From: a candidate division LCP-89 bacterium B3_LCP
GTDB lineage: Bacteria; Electryoneota; B3-LCP
Direction: 5' to 3'
Length of the DNA: 64,000 nucleotides
Assembly (NCBI GenBank): GCA_005223185.1
Contig: NJBN01000010.1
Coordinates: 1-64,000, forward strand
A program made the position numbers and the translations under genes. Of the stretch, positions 42,343 through 51,668 are shown in pieces; the first letter of the stretch is position 1, and each line of letters starts with the position of its first letter. The notes under the pieces were generated by a model. The model was not told the origin of the DNA. It ran no database searches and saw nothing but the letters and a program-made list of their open reading frames with translations.

Positions 42343-44373
42343 TTGAAGACCGGGTCCTTAAAAGATCCAGCCCTGCTGGGTTGGTTGATCCCGCTGCTCG
42401 TTAGCGGGATTGTTTTTGCAAGCACCATGTGCCGCACCGTCTATATTGGCGACAGTGGTGAATTCTCCCTCGTGTTCAAAACACTGGGAATAGCGCACCC
42501 GCCTGGTTATCCTCTGTTCACTCTGCTGGGCAACCTCTTCGTCCTGCTGACCGGATTCCTCAAGCCCGCTCTGAGCGCCAATCTTCTGTCCATGTTGCTG
42601 TCACTGACAGTGCTTCCCATTCTGTTCTTTCTATTCAAAGGCAGGCAGAATCCCACACCCGCTTCTCTGATAGCTCTGCTATGGTCGTTCACCCCCTCAT
42701 TCTGGGCGGAAAGCGTGGGTGTGGAAGTTTATAACCTGAATGTGGCATTTATCGCCGTCATTACCCTCCTCGCATTTAGTGATCGTTCAAGTAAATGGCT
42801 CCTGATTGCCTACCTGCTCGGTTTGTCGTTAGCGCATCACCTCACGGCAATAATCCTGTTGCCCGCTATCATATATATGTTCTTCAAACAGGACTATAAA
42901 ATCAATGTGAGAGTACTGCCTGTTTCTGCCATCCTATTTGTGCTGGGGCTATCCGTTTATCTGTATCTACCAGCGCGCGCTTCAGTATCACCATTAGCGG
43001 ACTGGGGACATCCCTCCAGTCTCAGTCTGTTGATTAACCATATCACCGCCTCCCAATACCAGCAAGCGGCGACCTTCTCTCTTGCGAATCTTTGGGCGAG
43101 CTTGGTTCTGTTTTTATCACTCATGATCGAAAACTGGTGGTGGTTGGGAATCGCTGCGACTATATTCGGGGCGGTGGTGAGTTATAAATATTACTTTGAC
43201 CGGTTCATCTTTGCTCTCATCCTGATTTCAGCCAATATCATTCTGGCGGCGTTCTACCGCATTCCGGATATAGATCCCTACTATCTCCCTGCTCTTTTCG
43301 CCTGCTTGATTTATGTGGGAAATGGACTGATATGGCTATGGGGAAAACTGGGAGGCAAGCAGGAACGGGCTTATTTCACAGTTGTATTAGGTGGGCTTGT
43401 CTTCTTACTGTTAATCTTAAACTACGGCAAAGTTGACCGGTCCGACTACCGGCTGGCGGAAGACTATGGTAAACTGATCTTAGATACTGCCGGATCAGGC
43501 ACGGTTTTCACCAAGAATGATAACTCCAGCTTCGCGGCTCTCTACCTGCGTTACGCAGAAGGATACCAGCCCGATGTGGAAGTCTTCGATAAAGCCGTGC
43601 GGATGAAGGCGCTGGTTGATCGCGCTCGATCCTTAACTGGACGCAGCTTGCTGGATTACCAGTCTGCCCGCATTGCTTACCTGCAGAAAGCTCCCGGGCA
43701 AAAATACCTGACCAAGAGTCTTTTCCCCTATGATCTGAAATGGAAAAACGTGGGTGAGGATCTCACATCAAGAGGAATACTCTATGCCTATAATCAGCCA
43801 TATACTCGTGCAACTGTACCTGGCTTAAGGCATAACATAGATGCTGCCGACTTTAAATCCCGTCAGGTTCTCATCAACTTGAACTTAAGCCGCGGTGATG
43901 AATATCTTTCACGTGATATGCCGGATACCTCCCGTGCTGAAGGAGCATTTGGAAAAGCACTGAATTATATGGAGGGTGAACCGCGCGGTTCGCTACACAA
44001 CCAGTTGGGTATCTCTTTTCGGCATTTAGGTCAGGGTGATCTGGCGCTGACCGCTTATAAACGCGGACTTATTGCGCCACGTCTATCTGAAAGTGAAAGA
44101 GGTGAGATCAACTTCAATATATCTAATATCCACAAAGATCGAGGCAATTCATTAGCTGCCGCCGGTGATTATCAGGGTGCTTTAACTGCCTTTCTGAAAG
44201 CCTTAGAATACGATCCGGTCAATGCCAGGTTGTTTTATAACGTAGGTGTTATTTACACTAACTTCCTGAACGATCCCAACAGAGGCATTCCCTATCTAAA
44301 ATCCTACCTGAAGCAGAACCCGTCCGACGACAACGTTAAGAACCTGATCCGTTCTTTTAGTACAGATAGATAG
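42343..44373 (+). CDS. DUF2723 membrane glycosyltransferase-like protein with TPR tail
   Basis: Starts at a TTG after GAAGGG, 31 bases beyond the beta-helix gene. 676 residues: about ten membrane helices, then a soluble tail. The DUF2723 signature 'IGDSGEFSLVFKTLGIAHPP' (35-54, D37, E40) and 'GYPLFTLLG' mark the first periplasmic loop. The family resembles GT-C enzymes such as protein O-mannosyltransferases that use polyprenyl-linked sugars. The last ~170 residues have TPR units ('GDYQGALTAFLKALEYDPVN'). Probably glycosylates exported proteins or glycans. A second such gene lies at 45906. Confidence 0.82.
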   Translation: MKTGSLKDPALLGWLIPLLVSGIVFASTMCRTVYIGDSGEFSLVFKTLGIAHPPGYPLFTLLGNLFVLLTGFLKPALSANLLSMLLSLTVLPILFFLFKGRQNPTPASLIALLWSFTPSFWAESVGVEVYNLNVAFIAVITLLAFSDRSSKWLLIAYLLGLSLAHHLTAIILLPAIIYMFFKQDYKINVRVLPVSAILFVLGLSVYLYLPARASVSPLADWGHPSSLSLLINHITASQYQQAATFSLANLWASLVLFLSLMIENWWWLGIAATIFGAVVSYKYYFDRFIFALILISANIILAAFYRIPDIDPYYLPALFACLIYVGNGLIWLWGKLGGKQERAYFTVVLGGLVFLLLILNYGKVDRSDYRLAEDYGKLILDTAGSGTVFTKNDNSSFAALYLRYAEGYQPDVEVFDKAVRMKALVDRARSLTGRSLLDYQSARIAYLQKAPGQKYLTKSLFPYDLKWKNVGEDLTSRGILYAYNQPYTRATVPGLRHNIDAADFKSRQVLINLNLSRGDEYLSRDMPDTSRAEGAFGKALNYMEGEPRGSLHNQLGISFRHLGQGDLALTAYKRGLIAPRLSESERGEINFNISNIHKDRGNSLAAAGDYQGALTAFLKALEYDPVNARLFYNVGVIYTNFLNDPNRGIPYLKSYLKQNPSDDNVKNLIRSFSTDR

Positions 44374-44405
44374 CAGATGAGATCGAACTCTTGGAGTCCG
44401 TTCGA

Positions 44406-44447
44406 GAATTCAGTCAGATTCTGTACTTTGCCCGAATGACTGAATTC
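44406..44447. terminator. shared inverted repeat between convergent genes
   Basis: GAATTCAGTCA (44406-44416) and TGACTGAATTC (44437-44447) form a perfect 11-bp stem with a 20-base loop. It lies between the ends of the DUF2723 gene (+) and the amidohydrolase gene (-) and may end both transcripts, although no long U-tract follows on either strand. Confidence 0.45.
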
Positions 44448-44458
44448 TATATTAAGGT

Positions 44459-45715
44459 TCAGATTAACTTTCCATTTTCCACCAGCATGCAACCATTCAC
44501 CATAACCAGCTCAACGTCAGCAGCTTTACCGCAATAGACAATTTTACTGAACCAGTCATCCCCCCCCTGCCAGTGAGGTCCGTCCGGATTTACCATGATG
44601 AGATCGGCTCGTTTGCCAACTTCGATGGAACCGATTTCGTCATTCCAGCCGATAGCTCTAGCTCCGCCAAGTGTAGCCAAGCCCAGAATCTTGCCTGGAT
44701 CAACAGACCCTGGCCCGGATTTATAGGAAGCCAACAACGCCGCCAACTTCATTTCCCCCCACAAGTCCAGCGTGTTGTTGCAAGCCGCACCATCGCTACC
44801 CAAACCGACCTGTATTCCCCTCTCTAACATTTCCGCTACCCGGGCGATCCCCGATCCTAATTTCAGGTTCGTAGTGGGACAATGTGCTACCTTCGTTTGG
44901 GTCTGCCTGATAAGGTCAAGTTCTCCATCTTCCGGCCAGACGACGTGCGTGAGGAGTGTCTTCTCGCCCAGTGTTCCTAAGCGATGCAGGTATTCAATGT
45001 TACCACATCCCAATTCACTGCGTACTGACTCAACCTCCTTTATGTTTTCCGATGCATGCGTGTGAAATACCAGATCGTGTTTCACTGCAAAATCGTACGC
45101 CTCTCTCAATAGATTTTCACTGCAGGACAGAACGAAACGCGGTGTCACCGCTATCTTCAATCTACCGTCTTCAGAATCATGAAACTCTTTGTGCAGTTCT
45201 TCCAATTCAGATAGTGCTTCATCCCAGGGTTGAATGAGCTTTTCAGGAACGCCCTGACCACGATCCATAAGCGCTTTACCGACTATAGCTCGAACACCCG
45301 CATCCTCACAGGCGCTGAAGACTGAACCGGTGTGATGAACGGTCTCCATGGTGCAGACTGTGGTAACGCCGGAAAGGATCATTTCCTCTAATCCTAACCT
45401 GGCAGATTGGTATATCGATTCTGGTGTGTGCTCAGCTTCAAGGGGCCAAATACGGCTCTCAAGCCAGGGCATCAGACCAAGACCGTCCGCCTTACCGCGA
45501 AAAGAAGTCTGGCAGAGATGCACATGCGACTGAATCAAACCGGGAAGGAGTAGTTTACCATTCGCATCGATCAGATCATCTTTACAAGCCAAATCCGCGC
45601 CAATAGCAGTTATAATTCCATCTTCTATGCACACATCACCGGTGAATGTCCTGTTCTTCGGGTCGTAAGTAATTACTGTGGCATTCTTAAATGTATAACT
45701 TTGCTTCTTTTTCAT
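44459..45715 (-). CDS. amidohydrolase (MtaD/SsnA-like deaminase)
   Basis: The ATG at 45715 is chosen; an in-frame TTG 9 bases upstream is possible. 418 residues. Metal-dependent amidohydrolase motifs: 'GLIQSHVHLCQT' (HxH), 'HTHASE' (His ligand), 'LLTHVVWPEDGE' (His ligand) and 'GLGSDGAACNN' (Asp ligand), within the urease-like TIM barrel and flanking beta-sandwich. The closest named relatives deaminate 5'-methylthioadenosine/S-adenosylhomocysteine or guanine-type substrates; the exact one cannot be set from sequence. Monocistronic, with its own divergent promoter at 45778-45806. Confidence 0.88.
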   Translation of the reverse strand: MKKKQSYTFKNATVITYDPKNRTFTGDVCIEDGIITAIGADLACKDDLIDANGKLLLPGLIQSHVHLCQTSFRGKADGLGLMPWLESRIWPLEAEHTPESIYQSARLGLEEMILSGVTTVCTMETVHHTGSVFSACEDAGVRAIVGKALMDRGQGVPEKLIQPWDEALSELEELHKEFHDSEDGRLKIAVTPRFVLSCSENLLREAYDFAVKHDLVFHTHASENIKEVESVRSELGCGNIEYLHRLGTLGEKTLLTHVVWPEDGELDLIRQTQTKVAHCPTTNLKLGSGIARVAEMLERGIQVGLGSDGAACNNTLDLWGEMKLAALLASYKSGPGSVDPGKILGLATLGGARAIGWNDEIGSIEVGKRADLIMVNPDGPHWQGGDDWFSKIVYCGKAADVELVMVNGCMLVENGKLI

Positions 45716-45777
45716 GATCGCCAACTCTTGAAAAACTCATCAGGCATTCTTCGTGAACCAAATAAAGAGTTCGTAGT

Positions 45778-45806
45778 ATAATAACAAATATTTCTGAATA
45801 TGGCAA
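45778..45806 (-). promoter_or_regulatory. promoter of the amidohydrolase gene
   Basis: Minus-strand TTGCCA (45806-45801), 17 bases, TATTAT (45783-45778), leaving a leader of about 55 bases. It stands 21 bases from the divergent promoter at 45828. Confidence 0.6.
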
Positions 45807-45827
45807 AGTTTACATGGACAATTTCGC

Positions 45828-45856
45828 TTGACATACAAGTTATAATTTCGTAAATT
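45828..45856 (+). promoter_or_regulatory. promoter of the second DUF2723 gene
   Basis: TTGACA (45828-45833), 17 bases, TAAATT (45851-45856). Transcription would start near 45863. It probably drives the chain of close genes from 45906 onward. Confidence 0.65.
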
Positions 45857-45905
45857 TAATCCTCAATCTAATTAGTTGATTTATCCAAAATATCCTAAAA
45901 AGCTA

Positions 45906-48830
45906 ATGAGTTTAAAATACGCCAACCGCACCATCGCCGCGATTATATTCGTGCTGACGCTGATTATATATCTTGCTACAGTAGCAGACACGCTGTCATT
46001 CTGGGATTGTGGTGAATTCATCGCCAGTTCGGTGATCATGGGAGTTCCACATCCTCCCGGATCACCCTTCTACCTGTTGTTAGGTAAAATGTTCACGATG
46101 ATCCCCTTTGGGGATATTGGCTGGCGCGTTAACCTCATCAGCGTTCTGGTTTCTGCGCTTTCGGTAATGCTCCTATACCTGACCATCGTGCGGCTGATCC
46201 GTCATTATCGAGGCATTGTAGAGACCGGTTATGACGCTTTGATCACTTACGGCAGCGCTGCCATAGGTGCATTTGCATACGGGTTCAGTCACAGCCAGTG
46301 GTTTAACGCTGTGGAAGCTGAAGTTTATTCCATCAGCCTGTTTTTCACGGCACTCGTTTTTTACCTTATCGTCAGGTGGGCGGATGAAGCGGATGATCCT
46401 GTTAGTGACCGGTTACTCCTGATTATAGCTTATGTTATCGGATTAGCCATCGGCGTTCACCTGTTGAATATATTAGCTCTGCCTGCGATTGCTCTGGTTA
46501 TCTACTTCCGCAAAAGGAAGTTCAGCTTATATACTTTCTCTATTGCTATTGCCGCGACTATCGCCGGATTTGTCGTCATTTATCCCGGTGTTGTGAAATG
46601 GCTGCCCGGAACATTCAGTATAGGAGCAATAATTCCGCTGATAATATTCGTCGCGGTTATTTTAGCCTGTTACTATGCTCTTAAAAATCGCCAGAGAGTG
46701 CTTTCCCTGGCGCTTATCTCCACCTTTCTGATTATTTTGGGCTACTCCACCTACGGAGTAATCTTCATCCGCTCCAATCTTGATCCACCCATAGATGAGA
46801 ACAATCCGGATACCATCGAACGGTTCCTGTCCTATCTGAATCGTGAACAGTACGGTGACACTGGCATTTTGCCCCGCCGCTGGAACAACGATCCCAATTA
46901 TAAGAGTGAAACTGATTTTTTCTGGCGCTATCAGGTGGGTCATATGTACAACCGTTATTTCCTCTGGCAGTACGTGGGGCAAGAGGGCGATTTTCAGGGG
47001 GCAAGTGTGGATTTTTCCAAGTTCTTCGCTCTGCCGCTGTTGTTGGGATTGTGGGGTTTGGTTCACCATGCGTCTAAGGATCGGCGCCGAGCTTTAATTG
47101 TTTTTACCCTCTTCTTCATGACCGGTTATGCCGTTATTGCCTATCTGAACCAGGATAACCCTCAGCCGCGCGAACGGGATTACGCTTACGTGGGCAGTTT
47201 CTACGCTTTTGCTGTCTGGATTGGGATAGGTGCACAAGGGCTTTTGGATTCCGTCATTAAATGGCTGAAGAAACAGAACAAAGTCTCCTTCACTGCGGCT
47301 CTTTTAGGAGTGGTGTTTCTGGCGGTGCCGTTTAATATGTTCGCCAAAAATTACCGCATGCACAACCGATCCGGCAATTACGTTGCCTATGATTATTCCC
47401 GTAACATTCTGGAAACGTGCGAACAGGACGCCTTGATCTTCACCAATGGCGATAACGATACGTTTCCCCTTTGGTATCTGCAGGAAGTTGTCGGTCTGCG
47501 CAAAGATATAAGGATCGTCAACCTCTCATTGCTTAACACCGGATGGTACATAAAGCAGCTCAAACACGATGAACCTAAAGTTCCCATCTCCTTCAGCGAT
47601 GATTTCATCGATCGCTACTTAGATCAACACGATTTAACCGCACTTCGTCTGCGCTACTGGCCCAAGAACGATCCCCAAAAACCGACGAAGATAAGTTTAC
47701 AGACACCCGATAGCGGAACCATAGAATGGGACGTCCCTGCTACCATGCACTTACCCACCGGCGCCGGAGATACCGGCGAAAATAACTTCCTCCGCGTTCA
47801 GGACATGATGATCATCGATATTATTCGGGAGAACAATTGGAAGCGCCCCATCTATTTCGCTGTTACAGTCTCCAATAGCAATATGATCGGATTAAATGAT
47901 CATCTGACTATGGAAGGACTGGCTTTTCAGGTTAATCCGGAAAAGGGTCAGCGGATTGATCCGGATAGACTGTTGGAAAATTTACTGACAGTATACAAAG
48001 AATATTACCGCAACTTGGATAATCCCGATATCCATTACGATGAAAACGTTCACCGGCTGCTGCAAAATTACCGTAGCGCTTACCTCCAGCTTGCCACTCA
48101 CTACCTGGTGAAGGATAGGCCGGGCACGGCAGTTTACGATCCTGACAGGCCACCGGATGAAACCCTGCGCGATTTCGACCAGCTTTCTGACCGCGATAAG
48201 GTGTTATTCTTAGTAGATAGTATGGAAAGATACCTTCCGGATGAGGTTGTTCCCATAAGTTCCCATGAGATCGTGCTGCATATAGGTCAACTATATGCCG
48301 ATTTGGGAAGACCGGAAGAGCTGACCAAACGTCTGGAGCGTTTGTCAAAAAGACAGAATGCATCCGCTGAGAATCTTTTCCGATATGGCGCTGTTTATTT
48401 GCAATGGACTAAAGACACGCTTTCTGCAAAAACCATGTTTGAAAGGGCATTAGATAAAGACTCCTCCCCAGAAATGAAGTTGCAGGTGGCAACTGCCTAC
48501 CGGCAATTGGGACTCGATGAGGAAGCGCAGTTTCTCATGCAGGAAGTCAGCACCGGTCAACTGGATGAAGACCTGTCCATGAAAGTCGGGATGACTTACC
48601 TGCAACTTGGACAGTTGGATAAGGCGCGTGAAATATACGAGGAATTAGCTGTGAAGAGCCCCAATAGCGGATCTGTTGTAGGCGGTCTTTTAATGGTGTA
48701 CGAACGTCAGGAAGATTTCTTAAGCGCGGAAGAACTACTTACCGATTGGCTGTTACGGCATCCGAATGATACGGAGGCTAAAGAGAGACTTGAGCATTAC
48801 CAGCAGTTGACACAAGGTGATGATCAGTGA
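45906..48830 (+). CDS. DUF2723 membrane glycosyltransferase-like protein with TPR tail (second copy)
   Basis: 974 residues from the ATG at 45906; a TTG at 45876 is a less likely start. About 11 membrane helices, with the DUF2723 signature 'WDCGEFIASSVIMGVPHPPG' (33-52, D34, E37). A ~300-residue soluble region follows ('NGDNDTFPLWYLQEV'), then C-terminal TPR units ('MTYLQLGQLDKAREIYEELA'). Much longer than the copy at 42343 and only distantly similar, but with the same catalytic-loop motif. It probably transfers sugar from a lipid carrier to surface proteins. The stop overlaps the following glycosyltransferase start (GTGA). Confidence 0.85.
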   Translation: MSLKYANRTIAAIIFVLTLIIYLATVADTLSFWDCGEFIASSVIMGVPHPPGSPFYLLLGKMFTMIPFGDIGWRVNLISVLVSALSVMLLYLTIVRLIRHYRGIVETGYDALITYGSAAIGAFAYGFSHSQWFNAVEAEVYSISLFFTALVFYLIVRWADEADDPVSDRLLLIIAYVIGLAIGVHLLNILALPAIALVIYFRKRKFSLYTFSIAIAATIAGFVVIYPGVVKWLPGTFSIGAIIPLIIFVAVILACYYALKNRQRVLSLALISTFLIILGYSTYGVIFIRSNLDPPIDENNPDTIERFLSYLNREQYGDTGILPRRWNNDPNYKSETDFFWRYQVGHMYNRYFLWQYVGQEGDFQGASVDFSKFFALPLLLGLWGLVHHASKDRRRALIVFTLFFMTGYAVIAYLNQDNPQPRERDYAYVGSFYAFAVWIGIGAQGLLDSVIKWLKKQNKVSFTAALLGVVFLAVPFNMFAKNYRMHNRSGNYVAYDYSRNILETCEQDALIFTNGDNDTFPLWYLQEVVGLRKDIRIVNLSLLNTGWYIKQLKHDEPKVPISFSDDFIDRYLDQHDLTALRLRYWPKNDPQKPTKISLQTPDSGTIEWDVPATMHLPTGAGDTGENNFLRVQDMMIIDIIRENNWKRPIYFAVTVSNSNMIGLNDHLTMEGLAFQVNPEKGQRIDPDRLLENLLTVYKEYYRNLDNPDIHYDENVHRLLQNYRSAYLQLATHYLVKDRPGTAVYDPDRPPDETLRDFDQLSDRDKVLFLVDSMERYLPDEVVPISSHEIVLHIGQLYADLGRPEELTKRLERLSKRQNASAENLFRYGAVYLQWTKDTLSAKTMFERALDKDSSPEMKLQVATAYRQLGLDEEAQFLMQEVSTGQLDEDLSMKVGMTYLQLGQLDKAREIYEELAVKSPNSGSVVGGLLMVYERQEDFLSAEELLTDWLLRHPNDTEAKERLEHYQQLTQGDDQ

Positions 48831-49882
48831 CGCCTCCAGTAAGCCCTAGAATGAGTATCGTCATTCCTCACCTTAAAGGTGTGGAAATATTAAGGGATTG
48901 TCTGAAGAGTATATTTCAATCTGACTTAAAAGAATTAGAAGTTATCTTGATAGATAACGGGTCTGAGGATGATAGCTGCCAGATGGTTTCTTCCGAATTT
49001 CCGGAAGTGCGTCAGATCCGCCTCGAAGAAAACCGGGGGTATGCCGGTGGTTGTAACGTAGGTATCTCAGCATCCGACGCAGAATACGTCCTTCTACTGA
49101 ATGATGACGCCGTTCTGGCTCCTGAAGCGCTGGGATTTCTCGTGAAAGCTATGGATGATGATCCGCAGTTGGGTGGTGCTCAACCCAAGCTGCTGAACGT
49201 CAGAGAACGAAACCGCTTCGACTATTCCGGCGCCTGCGGTGGGCTCATGGATATTTTCGGATATCCTTTCGCCTTCGGTAGAACTTTCATGGCGCTTGAA
49301 GAGGATAAAGGTCAATACGATCATTACTCAGAGATATTTTGGGCATGTGGGACCTGTGTCATTTACCGCCGGGAAGCCGTTCAAGCTGTTGGGCTTTTAG
49401 ACGAAGATTTTTTCGCTCACATGGAGGAGGTCGATTTAGCCTGGCGTTTGCATTTGGCTGGGTACTGTTTTGCCCGCATATCTCATGCGGTGGTATATCA
49501 TTTTTCCGGGCATACGCTTCCCAACACCGAACGGCATAAAATGTATCTGAACCACCGCAACAGCATTATATGTTTGCTGAAAAACTATTCTATAACGAGA
49601 TTGGTCTGGATTTTGCCTTTAAGAATTATTCTTGAGTGGGGTACAATATTTGTTTCATTCCTGCGCGGTGATTTTCGTCGTGGACCTGCCGCACTTCAGG
49701 TACAATTTCTTCTACCTCTATTGCTGTTTCACGCTTTACGCAAGCGAAAAGCAGTCCAGAAGGTGAGAAGGGTAAGCGACCGCCAGATTATGAAAAAGCT
49801 TTACCGGGGATCTGTGGTAATTCAGCATTTTGCTTTCGGCAAACGTGAAACTACGCAAATATTGCACCGCAATGAACTTTGA
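48827..49882 (+). CDS. family 2 glycosyltransferase
   Basis: Starts at a GTG overlapping the previous stop by 4 bases. 351 residues of the rhamnosyltransferase-like GT2 branch: 'MSIVIPHLKGVEILRDCLKS', 'EVILIDNGSEDDS', 'NRGYAGGCNVGIS', the nucleotide-sugar/metal site 'LLNDDAVL', and 'FFAHMEEVDLAWRLHLAGY' (acceptor and base region). A membrane-associated C-terminal stretch (~275-315) follows. It adds a sugar to a growing surface glycan on the cytoplasmic side. It sits between a DUF2723 protein and an outer-membrane barrel. Confidence 0.9.
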   Translation: MTPPVSPRMSIVIPHLKGVEILRDCLKSIFQSDLKELEVILIDNGSEDDSCQMVSSEFPEVRQIRLEENRGYAGGCNVGISASDAEYVLLLNDDAVLAPEALGFLVKAMDDDPQLGGAQPKLLNVRERNRFDYSGACGGLMDIFGYPFAFGRTFMALEEDKGQYDHYSEIFWACGTCVIYRREAVQAVGLLDEDFFAHMEEVDLAWRLHLAGYCFARISHAVVYHFSGHTLPNTERHKMYLNHRNSIICLLKNYSITRLVWILPLRIILEWGTIFVSFLRGDFRRGPAALQVQFLLPLLLFHALRKRKAVQKVRRVSDRQIMKKLYRGSVVIQHFAFGKRETTQILHRNEL

Positions 49883-49913
49883 ACAATCATACATACGGAA
49901 TATAGGAGGTATA

Positions 49914-50711
49914 ATGCGCGCGCTTAATTGGCTGACTATCTTAAGCTTTGCGGTTCTCTTCTGTACTGCCAATATCGGGCAGGCGGAAGACGTCGAACAT
50001 AAATACGGAATCGAATTGCGCGGCGGATACGGTCTGTACCTGGATAACGCCGATCCTAACAGGTTTGCGAAAGAATTTTCCGGAACCCAGGGTTACGCTC
50101 AAAAAGAGTACAGCGAATCTATCGGCGCTTTCTCAGGCGGTATTTCCCTGCTTTACAAGACCGAAGACTACTTCGGCTGGCATATTGGTGTGAACGTTTT
50201 GGGAACTGACAGTGCTACGGCAGTTGCTGGCAAAGCCGGAGAATCGGACCAGGTTGGACGAGTGTTTATGAACACTACGGAAATATTCGTAACTGCCAAC
50301 TACTACTGGCATATCACTCCAAGGATAAATCTTCAATTCGGTGCTGGTCCTGCATTTTATTTAGCTTCGCTGGACATAGAAGCATCGCAGGTTGCTGCCC
50401 AGAGTTACGGTGCAGGAGTTTACGGAGCTCACGGCCGCTCATTCGGATTTACGGGTGGTCTCGCCGCGGAACTCTTTCTTTCGGATGCGCTATCTCTCAA
50501 ATTAGGCGGAGGTTTCCGTTGGGCTGCCATCAACAGGTTTAAATATTTTCGTGATGAAGGCTACACAAAAATCGGTGAAATCGTCTATTGGCAAAATCCC
50601 GATGGATCATCAACCTACGATACCTTTGAAGTTGATTTCACCGGACTTTTCCTTGAAATCGGTTTGCGGATTTACTTTGAACCTGCCGCACACTGGAAAG
50701 AATATGAATAA
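49914..50711 (+). CDS. outer-membrane beta-barrel protein
   Basis: The ATG at 49914 follows ATAGGAGGTATA, the strongest ribosome site locally. 265 residues with a signal peptide (~1-24, 'LTILSFAVLFCTANIGQA'). The mature protein has alternating hydrophobic/polar strands ending in aromatics ('YGIELRGGYGLYL', 'TEIFVTANYYWHITPRINLQ', 'SFGFTGGLAAELFLSDALSL') and the terminal strand 'GLFLEIGLRIYF', typical of an OmpA/OmpW-size barrel of 8-10 strands. Function unknown. The stop overlaps the next start by 8 bases, an odd pairing with a cytoplasmic methyltransferase. Confidence 0.8.
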   Translation: MRALNWLTILSFAVLFCTANIGQAEDVEHKYGIELRGGYGLYLDNADPNRFAKEFSGTQGYAQKEYSESIGAFSGGISLLYKTEDYFGWHIGVNVLGTDSATAVAGKAGESDQVGRVFMNTTEIFVTANYYWHITPRINLQFGAGPAFYLASLDIEASQVAAQSYGAGVYGAHGRSFGFTGGLAAELFLSDALSLKLGGGFRWAAINRFKYFRDEGYTKIGEIVYWQNPDGSSTYDTFEVDFTGLFLEIGLRIYFEPAAHWKEYE

Positions 50712-51660
50712 TACTGGAGTAGGGGATCACCCCGCAGTTTTCGAGGAAATCCCCTGCCCCATTTGTGGATCGCACACGCACCAGCAATTACTTAGTGTCG
50801 CAGATCGCCTGAAATCTAAAGCCGAACGGGCGTCAGATCAACCGCAGGATAATGCTTACAAAATAGTCGCTTGTTCATCCTGCGGATTTTTGTTTCTAAA
50901 TCCAAGACCGCGTGCGGAAGAACTGCATAAATACTACCCTTCCGGTTATTACGATCCGCATTTAAGCAGTGGTGGTGGCCTATTTGGTTCACTCTTTCGC
51001 ACTATACGCCACTTCATGCTCAAATGGAAGGAGGTAAAGGTCAGCAGAGACTTATCGACTGGCAATCTGCTTGATGTCGGCTGTGGTACAGGGGAGTTTT
51101 TAGTCCATATGCAGAAGCGGGGATGGGACGTTAGCGGAGTGGAAATTTCGCCGGATGCCGCGCAAATCGCTGGGCGGAACGGTTGCAACGTTTTAGTGGG
51201 TGACCCTGCTGATCTTAACCTGCCCGAAGAGAAGTACGATTTAGTTACACTCTGGCACTCTTTAGAACATCTGCCTGACCTGTCTAAGGCTGTGGATAAA
51301 ATCTGCGCATCTTTGAAAACCGGTGGTCGTTTGGCGATTGCGGTTCCCAATCCTGAATCGATAGACGCCAAATTTTATAAAGCGCATTGGGTGGCATGGG
51401 ATGCGCCGCGCCACCTCTATCATTTCCGTTCGAGAGATCTGACGTCGTTGCTCAAGCCCAGGGGAATGCAGGAGGAACGGACCCTTTCGATGCTGATGGA
51501 TCCCTTTTATCACGCCCTGCTTTCCGAAACAAGCTGGGTTACTGGCTTGAAGTCCTGGTTTAGGGCATTGCGAGGTTTTTTAGTAGGATGCATAAGCTTT
51601 ATATCCGGATTCAAACCGGGACAGGGGTCATCCACCCTCTTTCTCTTTAGAAAGCATTAG
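50704..51660 (+). CDS. class I SAM-dependent methyltransferase with zinc ribbon
   Basis: The ATG at 50704 overlaps the end of the barrel gene; a longer reading would lie entirely inside that gene. 318 residues. An N-terminal zinc-ribbon-like 'CPICGS' and 'CSSCGFLFLNPRP' precede the Rossmann SAM-binding motif 'LLDVGCGTGEFLVHMQ', then 'LWHSLEHLPDL' and 'AIAVPNPES'. This architecture is common among methyltransferases in surface polysaccharide clusters, where they cap or decorate sugars. The C-terminal ~50 residues are hydrophobic-basic and may touch the membrane. Confidence 0.88.
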   Translation: MNNTGVGDHPAVFEEIPCPICGSHTHQQLLSVADRLKSKAERASDQPQDNAYKIVACSSCGFLFLNPRPRAEELHKYYPSGYYDPHLSSGGGLFGSLFRTIRHFMLKWKEVKVSRDLSTGNLLDVGCGTGEFLVHMQKRGWDVSGVEISPDAAQIAGRNGCNVLVGDPADLNLPEEKYDLVTLWHSLEHLPDLSKAVDKICASLKTGGRLAIAVPNPESIDAKFYKAHWVAWDAPRHLYHFRSRDLTSLLKPRGMQEERTLSMLMDPFYHALLSETSWVTGLKSWFRALRGFLVGCISFISGFKPGQGSSTLFLFRKH

Positions 51661-51668
51661 GTTAATCC